DNA of 64,000 nucleotides from Punctularia strigosozonata HHB-11173 SS5 (lineage: Eukaryota > Basidiomycota > Agaricomycetes > Corticiales > Punctulariaceae): contig NW_006767435.1 of the NCBI RefSeq assembly GCF_000264995.1, positions 1,946,531 through 2,010,530 of the forward strand. Reading direction: 5' to 3'. Below the pieces are notes generated by a model that was given only the letters and a program-made list of their open reading frames with translations, did not search any database and had not been told where the DNA came from. Positions 54,632 through 64,000 of the stretch are shown piece after piece (the first letter of the stretch is position 1; each line of letters begins with the position of its first letter). The translations under genes and the position numbers were made by a program.

Positions 54632-56257
54632 TTATACATTCCAGCTCCCTTGCCGAGGACTACCGCTTGAGCTCCATGATCCCGCACCGGATGCATTCCA
54701 GCCACCAGCTGCAGGGCTGTTCCCACCTGCCGCACCCCACGCGGCACCGGCCGACGGACTCGCTCCCCAACCGCTGCCACCCGCCTGGTTCGCTGGGCTA
54801 GCACTAGCGCCCCAGTTCCCAGATCCCGGATTGGCACCCGGGCTGGAGGATGACCAGGCGTTGGCGCCCGCGCCTCCTTGGTTGGCAGGGCTCCCACCCC
54901 ACGATCCACTGTTCGCGCCTGCGCCCCAGTTGCCCCCGGCCCCGCCTGCGGCTGCTGTATTCCATCCGCCGGCACCCCCTGGGCCGCTCGAGTGCCCATT
55001 AGGGATCACCGGGTCGGCCGCGCCCGGTATCAAATCAAGATCATTGGGCGATTTTAGCCCGAGAATGAGGTTGGCGAGTTTTGTTTGTAGTTCTGCAAGT
55101 CCCTACGCAAAGTGAATACAGTGGCGCTAACCATGCCGAGGGACACACCTTCATGACCACTTCTTGCGGGCCCAGACTGCCATCGGTCTCGACTTCGAAG
55201 TAGAATTTGTTCGGCTTTGCGTTGTAATCAAAGGGCTCGTCGTCTCTCGGAGGCTCTTCTTCCTTGGAGTTGATCTCGCTTACTGGCCATTCCGCGCGAG
55301 GGTCTTTCTCATACCAGTAGGATGTATGGCGCAGCTTGTTCCACGGGTCGTACTCAAAGGAAACGGCGGCGCAGGGCGAGAATTTTGCGTGCTCTTTCGA
55401 AATGCCCTGAAGGTCATCAGATCAGCGGCGCCGAGCATATTGATAGTGCTCAAGGGCTTGTATACCTTCTTCGCGATACACCTGACTTTGAGTTCTTGAC
55501 CTTTTCGCAATTTGCAGAGCAGCACAGGGTCGACGCCCTCAACACCTGGTTGAAAGGGTCAGGAAAAGAATAGAGCTTTATGACTGAGGGAACCGAACCT
55601 TTGCCGACCGGACTACCAAAGTTCTCCACCCGTTTTGTCAGCTCCTCGCCTGGATCACCTTGGTCGTCGTCTGATGCCGGGACGACGTCCAAGTGATCGC
55701 TGGTTACGTTCAGGGTTGTATCGTCTTCGGTACACGACACGTGCAGTTGCAGCACTATCGAACAATACGAGCATGAAGACATGCAGGAACAATCCTGAGT
55801 CAGCCATCAGTCAACACTTCGTCGGAGTCGACATGAAGAGCGAGTTGTATTGGGATGGTGTGAGCACGTACTCGCGAGTACCGGATAGCCTCGTCACAGT
55901 TCGTGCTAACCAATGGCACCATCCCCAGCCGATGGGCCAAGAATTCGTCGGAAAGGACCGTCGTGTTGGTCTCGATCTCCACTAAGTCGATAGCTGCGGC
56001 GTAAAGTCGGGTTCAGACGCTGGCAACGGAGAGAAACTGGGTACGACACGCACCAACGGTCGGTATATCGGCCATCATGACTCGCCGAAGCGAGTTCGCA
56101 AAGCTGAATCGCACAGTCCCATAAGCCGGATCGCTCTGAATGCAGCAGCAGTCTAGGACGCGCACGCGAGGTCCACATTCTCAAGCACGAAGTTTACGCG
56201 GTCCTTCTTCAGGTCGCGGATTCGGACGGTTGGCTCTAAACTGCTTGTGCCTTGCAT
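54632..56257 (-). CDS. RPB3: RNA polymerase II subunit RPB3 with a Gly/Ser/Trp-rich C-terminal tail
   Basis: RPB3 forms the alpha-like heterodimer with RPB11 that nucleates Pol II assembly. The N-terminus [20 protein letters not shown] is spliced via GTGCGC/ATTCAG to [16 protein letters not shown] and then [40 protein letters not shown] Cys cluster for zinc, [12 protein letters not shown], is formed across an intron. The body continues [57 protein letters not shown] and [20 protein letters not shown]. After the usual end ([13 protein letters not shown]) comes an unusual tail of about 130 residues rich in Gly, Ala, Ser, Asn and Trp, with repeats of the WG(A/S) type, ending QGSWNV. Confidence 0.95.
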
Positions 56258-56990
56258 TGCCGACAGAAGATGCGTATGCGAGCCCAGAGTCGTCGCTGGC
56301 GAGACAAATCACAGAGTAAGAGCAAAGGGAAGTCCTGTAAGCCAAGTTGCACGTACAATGAGCGAAGTCGTCACGGGACTGCGACGATAAAATAGGGGCC
56401 TTGTCGATGCTTGAAACTGTCCGCCGCGCGCGGATGCGTCCAATTATATCTGCGTCCACTGTGCTAGTTGCTAACACGGCCAGGATGGGATATCTAGCGG
56501 GACAGGGAACGCGTACATATATATACCGTACAGGTAGCGAGGCGTTTGGTATCGTTCCCTCAGGCTGCCGCCCTGTGTTCAAGCTACCAGCTGCCCCGGG
56601 GTCCCCCAGCGTCAGCCCGCGAGTGTTCGCTTCCGTCGTCTTCGAGCTACGTTACCAGAGCGAGACTAAGTCGCTAAGTTCCAGCAGATCATCTTGCCCA
56701 GCTAGGCCTTATGGGCCTATATCGGGGACCTGTTTTCTTAGGCTGTTTTAGGTGTATGCACTGCGCACCTCTTTTTCGTAGGCGATTGTATATATGCACT
56801 CCGTAGCTATGTTCATAGGCATTTCACATTTCAACGAGTCCCTTAAACGCTGCATGATCACGCTCTTAGGGGAAGGGGGTTGAGAATGCTAGGGGCAAAG
56901 TATAATGCGGGGGGATTGCATACGCAAATTGATACAGAGGTGTAAATCACATGAAGAAAGCTGGAAATACGTTTCCTGGATGGTCCTACA
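56258..56990. other. 730-bp intergenic stretch
   Basis: The left part is probably RPB3 promoter, since RPB3 and the quinone oxidoreductase both run leftward. The right part holds the oxidoreductase 3' end. A plus-strand frame (56401-56751) is open but unlike any protein I know. No repeats with defined ends were found. Confidence 0.35.
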
Positions 56991-58460
56991 TTACAACTTG
57001 GCCTTATTGACATTTCGATCATCAGGCCTAACTCGCGCGATAGCCTTCCCCCATGTCCTCCGTTGTTCAAGGTCATTCAGACCACTCACGAGGTCCTCAA
57101 GCGGATACACCTTGTCATAGACGACTGGCGAGCATTTGCCAGATTGGAACAGGCTTGGGAAACGTGACGTTAGGAAGGATGCACTTAGATGTAGGTATAG
57201 GTGGGAGGTGTTGCTACGCACTCGAGAAGTTCTTTCCACACAACCGGTGGCCGTGACGTCTCGTTCCCTGTGATGAGGCGATGGTGAATGGTAATATTTT
57301 CCCGCAAGGCTGCCCACGTACTGCTGTATGCACCCCAGTGAAGACCAACGATAGAGATGTTCTTCAGCAATACGAGGTTGAGAGGGAGCTAGGGAAAGCA
57401 TATAGGCACCAGTTTGTACTTTCGATGGATAAGCTCGGAGTCTTACCTGCTCTATCTTGCCTGCAGCAAAACCGATGACTAGTGCTCGACCCTTCCAGGC
57501 AATGCATTTCAAGCAATCTAGGATAGATGGTCACATCCGACGTATTTGCAATTAGTGGGCAAGATACCTTTGATCATCCCAACGGGGTCATAAATAACAT
57601 CAACCTTTCACAGACACGAGGTGGGTTCCGGCAATATGCCTCTTCAGAGCATAAGTCGAACTCACCCCTTTACCGCCAGTAATTTTCAGAACTTCTTTCT
57701 GCCAATCCTTCTTTGTATAATCGACCGTATAGTCTGCGCCACCATGCCTCCGCGAGACCTCGAGTTTTGCAGGAGAGCCAGCTGCAGCAATAACCTTAGC
57801 ACCGAGTGCTGGCGAGCGTCAATAACCTGAGACAACATGTCCAGAGTCGTCGAAAAACCTTTCGCTAGCTGACACGCAGCTATGCCGACGCCTCCGGCAG
57901 ACGCTGTAACCAGTACCCATTCACCTTCGCGAAGGAAAATATAGATCAATTCAGACCGGTTGAGGACCCGTAAATGCTTCCACATGCCTGGTTTGAGCTC
58001 CGCCCTGCCAACCAGCGCTTCATAACTCGTAGGCCACGTTACGAAGAGCCCTGCTCCTTGGTCGTATGACATGTTATCCGGTAAGGGCACGAGGTTCGGT
58101 ACGGGTACTGTAACCTTTTCCGCGTAGCATCCTTGTGCAGCACCGAAAACTCGGTCCCCTGGCCTGAAGGGGCATCCCTTTGGTATGGGTGAGTCCTTGG
58201 CTATACGTCCGGCAAATTCGTGACCAAGAACAAATGGGAAAGGCGGCTGGTGCTGGTATTTGCCCTGGGCTTGGAGAATCTACGAAAGCGTATTCAGTCA
58301 AACATAGCTGCTTGTATGCAACACTCACGTCGAAGAAGTTCAAGCCAGCGCTGTAAACATCTACAACAACCTCTGAGGGGCCTGGCTTCGGTTCCGGAGC
58401 GTTCGCGTTAATTTGCAGCTTCGACGGATGTTCGTAGTGATCGATGATGAACGCTCGCAT
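56991..58460 (-). CDS. NADPH:quinone oxidoreductase, zeta-crystallin type (MDR superfamily)
   Basis: This is a zinc-free medium-chain reductase that reduces quinones or enones with NADPH. The start MRAFIIDHYEHPSKLQINAN leads to GPSEVVVDVYSAGLNFFD, then GKYQHQPPFPFVLGHEFAGR, DRVFGAAQGCYAEKVTVPVP and SYDQGAGLFVTWPTSYEALV. The Rossmann nucleotide motif is WVLVTASAGGVGIAACQLAK (AxxGVG). Next come YTVDYTKKDWQKEVLKITGG and VDVIYDPVG, LKCIAWKGRALVIGFAAGKI and LKNISIVGLHWGAYS. The C-terminus is YPLEDLVSGLNDLEQRRTWG. The Cys ligands of the structural zinc loop are absent, as expected for this branch. Introns lie near 58330-58280, 57985-57950, 57870-57810, 57670-57610, 57440-57390 and 57260-57130. Confidence 0.94.
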
Positions 58461-58815
58461 GATGGTCAGCAGTCAAGGTGAGAGGCAAGGGAAGGCGCGT
58501 TGAGCAACAACGCTACGCTCGGCTAAGCACACCGGCCTGCTTAATATGATTGCTCTGTTGCGGGGTAAGGCACCGGTTCTCGACAAGTGCCGGTTGGGCC
58601 GGTCCTGGCGTTCATTGTAACACGAGACTTGTAGCCAGGCGCCACTCGCAACGATTGCATTAGCATTTACAAACTCCAGTCGGCTTACTGTACAACTCTG
58701 CTCTGCAAATCCTTGAACCTAAGCTGCACGAAAGTAGAGAGTCCATCCCATACACATAATAAGGACGCAAAGCCTCTCAATCAGTCAGGTTCTTTATCGA
58801 AACTCGAAACGAGCC
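58461..58815. promoter_or_regulatory. divergent promoter, quinone oxidoreductase / NAR1
   Basis: Divergent starts lie 355 bp apart. The region contains an imperfect palindrome around CACCGGTTCTCGACAAGTGCCGGTTG (58571-58596), quoted here as positions with the core ACCGGTTCTC / GTGCCGGT. Its function is unknown. Confidence 0.4.
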
Positions 58816-60948
58816 ATGGCATTTTCTGGGGCGTTGGTCAGCTTCATTGATTGATCCATTTCAACGTTTTCGGCCCTGATGTTCAGCATGCAGACACTCA
58901 CAGATCTCAACGACTTTATCACTCCATCGCAAGCATGCATCAAACCCGTAGAACAAAGCACGCCGGTCCCCGATGCCGCTGAACCAGGTGCCGCATCGGT
59001 GCGTACCTTCACCTGTTCTGATTGTGGTCCACTCACAGATCGTCCCAGACGCAAATACACATAGACTCATCAGGATCTTATTACGAAGTTGGCTCTAAAA
59101 AGCAGCCTGTGCGCAAGTTAGAGCGAGCGGAAATAACGCTAAACGACTGCTTGGCCTGCAGGTGCGCCGGCTTGCCCTTCATGGGATGCAAGATCTCATA
59201 TTCTACTGCAGCGGCTGTATCACCTCAGCCGAATCTGTCCTCATCACTCTTCAGTCACACACCGAGGTCATGTCGTTCCTGGAGAACAATCCTCCGCCGA
59301 CTTCATCCTCGCATAAAACACCTGTACTGTCAATTGCTCCGCAGAGCCTTGCTTCACTCGCAGCGTCCATATCTTCCTCTTCCTCATCGCCACACGTGTC
59401 TTTGCAGGCTGTTTTGCGCCGCGTACAGGCTTTTTGCGGGACCTTGGGGTTCGAGCACATATATGACACTACCTTCGCAAGGCATGTCGCTCTCCTCGAG
59501 CATGCCCACGAATTCTCTGAGCGCAAAAGATCGACTGGGGAAGGGCAACTGCCGATGCTCGCTAGCGCTTGCCCTGGATGGGTCTGCTATGCCGAGAAGA
59601 CGCATGCGGAAATGCTACCTTTCATCAGTCGTACGAAGAGCCCTCAGCAAGTCATGGGTACCCTAGTCAAGGAATGGCTTGCGAAGTCATGGAACAAAAC
59701 GTACGACTTCGTGTTCTTTCGAGAGAGTGACCCTGATTCACGTCCCGTATCAGGCCAGACATGGTCTACCACGTCGCGGTCATGCCGTGCTACGACAAGA
59801 AGCTTGAAGCCTCAAGGCAAGACTTCTACAACGACGTATTCAAGACCCGAGATGTCGACTGCGTTATTACCACCGGCGAGCTTGAACTGTTAATGCGAGA
59901 GAAGGGGTGGGATCTGTCTGCACCCGTTAAAGGCGAGGCTGAAGGTTCGCGATCCGCCGCTACAGAGGACCAGATCCCAGAATTGCTATCTCATCCTGGC
60001 TCGAGTTCTGGGTCATATCTGCACACACTGATCTCGGCGATAACCCGCGGTTCCCCCGCTGCTGCTTCTCCGGGCAACGTGCAGCTCGAGGGGCGACGTG
60101 AGATCGGTGGCACTGATTCCGTCCCATACGCATCCGAAGTTGCAGTTTCTGGCGGTCGACCTACGCCACCCGATGGGAACGACGGAGGCGAATACGAGGT
60201 GTCGTCCAAGATCATGCGCAACACCGACTTTGAAGAATACACCGTGACGCGAAGGAGCACGGGCGAAGTGATGTTCCGCGGCGCGAGATGTTACGGCTTC
60301 CGTAACCTCCAGAACGTTGTTCGCAAAGTCGGTCGTGATGCGGGAGTACAAGTAGGCCGCGGCGCCGCGGGACGATTAACCGGTGGTGTCCGTGGCAGAA
60401 GACGCGGTGCGGTCTCTGCAGCTGGTGCGGACGGAGAAAAGGAGCGCCCGTACGACTATGTGGAAGTTATGGCATGCCCGGGAGGTTGCGTCAACGGCGG
60501 CGGTCAGCTGAGGCCTCCAGCACCTCAGCCTCAGTTTGACGCAGAGGGTTACAAGCGAGACTGGGAAGCCAACGGCGCCAAAGTCGACGATGGGCAGCTG
60601 AGGACGCAAGGGTACGCCGGCAAGTGGGGCGACAAGGAGTGGACGCGCAAGGTCGAAGAGACGTATTGGCATGCATTACCCACTCCCCCTCAATCGCCGA
60701 CAGATGGCGATGGGACCTCGCACTCGGCCGTGGACGGTGTGTCCCGGAAACCAACATCAACCGCGGAGGCCGACCGTCTCGCCCATCGCGTGCTTGTGGA
60801 TATGTGTCGACCGAAGACCATCATCGAGGGCGCAAGCCTCTGGGAGATTCGCATGGACGACGAGGCCGAGGCGCGAAGACGAGATCTCTTCCGGACGCAG
60901 TATCATGCGGTCGAGAACGAGGTCATTGGTCTGGCAGTCAAGTGGTAG
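58816..60948 (+). CDS. NAR1: cytosolic Fe-S cluster assembly factor NAR1
   Basis: NAR1 is an iron-only-hydrogenase-like protein that hands Fe-S clusters to cytosolic and nuclear targets in the CIA pathway. The first exon MAFSGAL is spliced to TLTDLNDFITPSQACIKPVE. The N-terminal cluster uses the Cys in QACIKP and those in TLNDCLACSGCITSAE. The C-terminal H-cluster-like site has ASACPGWVCYAEKTHAE, HVAVMPCYDKKLEASRQDF and MACPGGCVNGGGQLRPP. All eight expected Cys positions appear present. A Gly/Ser-rich insertion (about 59940-60200) separates LMREKGWDL from FEEYTVTRRSTGEVMFRGAR. Introns lie near 58837-58892, about 58998-59046, 59160-59208 and 59704-59757. The C-terminus is HAVENEVIGLAVKW. Confidence 0.94.
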
Positions 60949-63248
60949 GCAGGGACTAGGCTTTCACGGGAAAGCCAGCTCCGCGCATCCACATACCGCC
61001 CGCGCGGCGTTACTGCGTCTTGCACAAGGCGCCGCGGTTAGCAGTCGAGATGCAGAACCCTCCGCGGCATCCCCCGTGTGTATCCCATCCAAAGGGGGAA
61101 AGCCAATGCATGCCACGGCCCATAGCTTGCTCCTTGCCTACCTGAATCACTCTTGCACCTGGTGGCGACCTCGGCTCTTCCAGTCGTCGAGCGCGTGATA
61201 TCGCCTGCATGAATGACCGTCACCGTCTAGACTGGGATGAAGTGAACTTCCGATACCTTCGATGGACGTGTACGGAGGTCTCTTCGCTGGGTATGGTGAG
61301 ACGGGTACGCACGGAAACGACAGCAACAGCCTCGCAACATGTTCGCAGGTCTTCTGCTTTCCCAGTTGTCGAAGTGCTTCTTGAGAGCCGAGATGAATAA
61401 GCCATTCGCTCGAGTACGCTACCTCGTTGTCGCAGCGTGTTGCCGGCGGTTCAGGACGTAATGTGGCGTGATGAGGAAATCCCGACATCGGAGAGGAACG
61501 TTGTCATTTTAATTACACGGCCGTGCACACTCGCGAGGGTCCTGTAGAGTCTGAAAGCGGAGCCTTTGGTAAGAACATCCATGTAACGAGCGGTGACACC
61601 CCGAACCTTGGAGTTGCTTTCGTATGCAGGTACCTGCCTCGCAGGTATAAATGCGAATCCCGATCTTAGCGGGAGTAGCTCACGGCCAGAACGATGTCCA
61701 GAAAAATGATACTATGGGGGGTCTTTTGAGTGCCATTCGGGAAGGCGTTGCGGTTTGGGTGCGCGAAAGATACAAAAGATTCCCGGAGCTTTGTCCATCG
61801 ACGCGCCTGGTTGGGCGAGAAACACTGTCGCGACGTCCCCCCGCAGCTTCAGGGGCAAGCCGGCAAGACAGTGCACATAGGACCCATCAATGTTCGGTTG
61901 ATAATCATTGCAGTGAGTCCGTCCGTGCAATGAGCCCAGGTTCGATACCCCCGCATCGTAGAGCCAATACAACGTCGACGGTGATCCGCGATGACTACGA
62001 AACTTCAAACAAGCGCCGTTGGTGCACGAGGGGACACGAGGTATCGAAACGACGGCGTCTTGAGCCAACCGGACAGCCGTCCCCAAATGCAGCGGGTGAA
62101 TCCGTTATGACCTGGCTGTACATACACGAGGGCCATCCGGGCGGCGTCACCGCGTTTCAACTGGGTCGAATCGGGGCGCGTAAAGTCCGTCGTCGTCACA
62201 ATCGGTAAACATAGACTGGGGTGCATACGATCGTCGAGTGTACAGGAGCTCCTCGGCGAGGTTCTGCGTACGGCGCCCTGTTGTAGTTCGAAGGTATCGA
62301 GGGCGCCGGTGACGTCGAGACTCGCCCTCGACGCCTTGGCTTCGCATGGCCAGAGATCCCGTAAGCTGCAGGCGGATCTAGGTACGCAAGCATCCGTCGG
62401 CCATCGATTCAGGTGCGGCGTATAGATAGCTTAGACTTGGCCTCCAAAGTGTGGGATGTTGCGATTAAACGCCGGCACCGGGGATAAGCAAGGTCCCATG
62501 CAGCCGAAACCGGCAGCGGAGGGCAGACTGCAGGTAGGTTGACTAACCGTTGGATCTACCATTCCTCATCTTGACTTGCGCTCTTGGCGCATCCGCGAAT
62601 GCATGCGCTTGCTCAGTGTGCACTGGAGACTTGGGCGGGTACGTGTCCATGTGGGAGTGACAGGGGTTAATCGAGACCTGTCGATCGACTCATGAATACA
62701 CAGACTTTACACTTCAGCCTGTACGAGTTGTTTATCGTACACCTGCGCTGAAGTCCGATGTCAGTGGCTGGATCACGCATGTGTCTACGCAAGAAGCGTT
62801 TCGCTGTTAGATAGAGAGGATCCTAGCAAAGATACGGGGAGGCGGCCCTGCACACACCCACCACAATCTTCTCAAGACGCGACGGGTGCCTCACACGCAG
62901 ATAACAGCCCTGATCGACAGTTAACCCCGCACTCAACGAGCGGGGAAATACATCGAATGCCGATAATTAGCTCGTTACGCCGTATACAGTAAGGTAGACC
63001 AGAAGCGCGTCCGACAACACAGTAGATCGTCATCATCATCATCACCCCCTATCGCCCCTCATCTAAGCTCAGCCTCTTAGCCTCGTGTGCGCGTGTGCCA
63101 GATACGCGCAGCGAAATCTACCGTCTGCTCGCTCCAACAGGCAAATCTCGTCAGTTAGGCTAGCTTCGCGCCGCCAGTCACGGTGCCTCTTCTTCGCGCG
63201 TGGACGTCCATCCGGTCCTGGCCCACCCGAAGGAGGAAGGCACACCCA
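60949..63248. other. 2.3-kb stretch without a recognisable gene
   Basis: Open frames exist (61651-62208 plus strand; 62086-61712 and 61488-61147 minus strand), but they overlap one another on opposite strands and none resembles a known protein. A GGTTCGATACC sequence near 61940 resembles a tRNA B box but no cloverleaf can be drawn. The right part (62450-63080) looks noncoding and carries a short TCATCATCATCATCACC run at 63029-63045. It may contain an unrecognised lineage-specific gene or a noncoding RNA. Confidence 0.4.
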
Positions 63249-64000
63249 CTATGGGTGTAGCCTCGCCCGCGCCGCCAAGGCGAGAGCGTGGCCCTGGCCG
63301 GCCGGGTCTGCGAGCACCGAGTCGGCAGGGCCTGTCGGCGCGCTCGGAGGGGAAGAGGACGGAGCGGCGTGCCGGCGCGGCTTGAATATGAGTACGACGA
63401 TGAGGCCGAAGATGATGAGCAGGAGGAGGAAGATACACTTCCGGCGACCGGTGTTCTTCTGGTATCTGCAGGCGCGTCAAAGGGCGATATGTTCCGTTCG
63501 GAGCCCGAACACGAGCAGTTGGTGGTGTCACATGTCCGAGATCGGGACGAGATGGGCGACGGATAGCGGAACCAGACAAAGAGAGAGAGGGCAGAAGGCA
63601 AATGACAAAGCCGAAATCGGTCAGCGGAATGAAATGAGATGGGGCGGAAGGCACAAACCTCGTGGCGACGTCGAGCTCCTTGACCGCTTCCTGCATTTGG
63701 ACGGCGGTTTGCTCAATGTTGTATTCGACGCTGTCCAGCAGCGTGCCCTGGTCGATCACGAGCGCGCTCAGCTCCCGGAAGAGCTCGGCGAGCTGGGCTA
63801 TCGAGTCGGCGATCTCGTTCAGCTCCCTGTTCCGTTGCCGGACGTCCACCTGCTCGCCCTGGTGCATCTGCGCCTGTGCCTGTGATTGGCTCCGGGACTG
63901 TATTGGATGGCAAGGATCGCCCGATTGGTCATGCGAGTGAGCGGGAGAAACAAAGAAGCCGAGGGTTGACGCACGAATGTAGCCGCCTCGACGTCATCGT
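63249..64000 (-). CDS. TLG2: TLG2/syntaxin-16-like t-SNARE (3' part; 5' end outside the window)
   Basis: This is a Qa-SNARE for endosome-to-Golgi fusion. The exon at 64000-63975 (DDVEAATF) belongs to the upstream part; the next exon starts after AATACAG near 63901 with SRSQSQAQAQMHQGEQVDV. The SNARE helix is RQRNRELNEIADSIAQLAEL then FRELSALVIDQGTLLDSVEY (central Q in VIDQGTLLD, diagnostic of syntaxin 16/TLG2), then NIEQTAVQMQEAVKELDVAT. An intron (about 63658-63474) joins R to YQKNTGRRKCIFLLLLIIFG and LIVVLIFKP, the membrane anchor. After the anchor come about 45 Pro/Ala-rich residues ending ARARLHP, a luminal tail that TLG2 of budding yeast also has. The N-terminal Habc part is missing from the window. 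Confidence 0.86.

Noticed and set aside
61930-61990. tRNA-like box B (GGTTCGATACCCC)
   Set aside because: The flanking bases do not form a T stem and no D or anticodon arm can be drawn upstream on either strand.

Overview
The window is nuclear DNA from a filamentous basidiomycete, most likely an Agaricomycete (inference). Genes are packed tightly on both strands and broken by many 45-80 nt GT-AG introns. Gene content is typical of the group: a TOM1-type HECT ligase, a fungal MIA40 and NAR1, a MscS/EF-hand channel, a small hydrophobic protein of about 60 residues and a basidiomycete-style F-box protein. No gene family specific to bacteria, organelles or viruses was seen.

Layout. 1-10.0 kb: the 3' end of an unknown gene, MIA40 (-), a GPI-type histidine acid phosphatase relative (+), a membrane protein of unknown function (-), a J-domain protein (-), HSP20 (-) and ribosomal protein uS5/RPS2 (-). 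10.8-15.4 kb: ornithine decarboxylase antizyme, which needs a +1 ribosomal frameshift, a DUF1771/Smr protein and a paraoxonase-like protein, all +. 15.6-26.6 kb: unknown genes (-), bleomycin hydrolase/LAP3 (+), a cytochrome P450 (-), a frame-broken F-box gene (-) and an intron-containing tRNA-Asn (-).

27.3-30.8 kb is the mobile part. It holds a pogo/Tigger-type DNA transposon (27772-30668) with a 268-bp MITE inserted in its transposase gene, a second MITE of the same family just outside it, and one of two copies of a short palindromic repeat (the other is at 25.6 kb). 30.9-38.6 kb: a TBC Rab-GAP (+), a subtilisin-like protease (-) that carries a clean 185-bp internal inversion, an ADCK/ABC1 kinase-like protein (+) and the PC4/SUB1 coactivator (-). 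38.9-50.7 kb is one gene, a TOM1/HUWE1-type HECT ubiquitin ligase. 51.2-64 kb: a MscS channel with an EF-hand (+), RPB3 (-), a zeta-crystallin-type quinone oxidoreductase (-), NAR1 (+), a 2.3-kb stretch without a recognisable gene, and the 3' part of a TLG2/syntaxin-16 SNARE (-).

Most genes are unrelated housekeeping genes in divergent or convergent pairs, and I see no biosynthetic cluster. The two signals most worth a second look are the microinversion inside the protease, where the segment carrying the oxyanion-hole Asn motif lies on the opposite strand and both junctions regain frame if it is flipped, and the antizyme with a TTT-TGA shift site. The nested transposon with an in-frame MITE insertion and copy-specific matched inverted repeats is next. 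Exon borders were read by eye from splice motifs and frame; they are firm where given to the base and approximate elsewhere.
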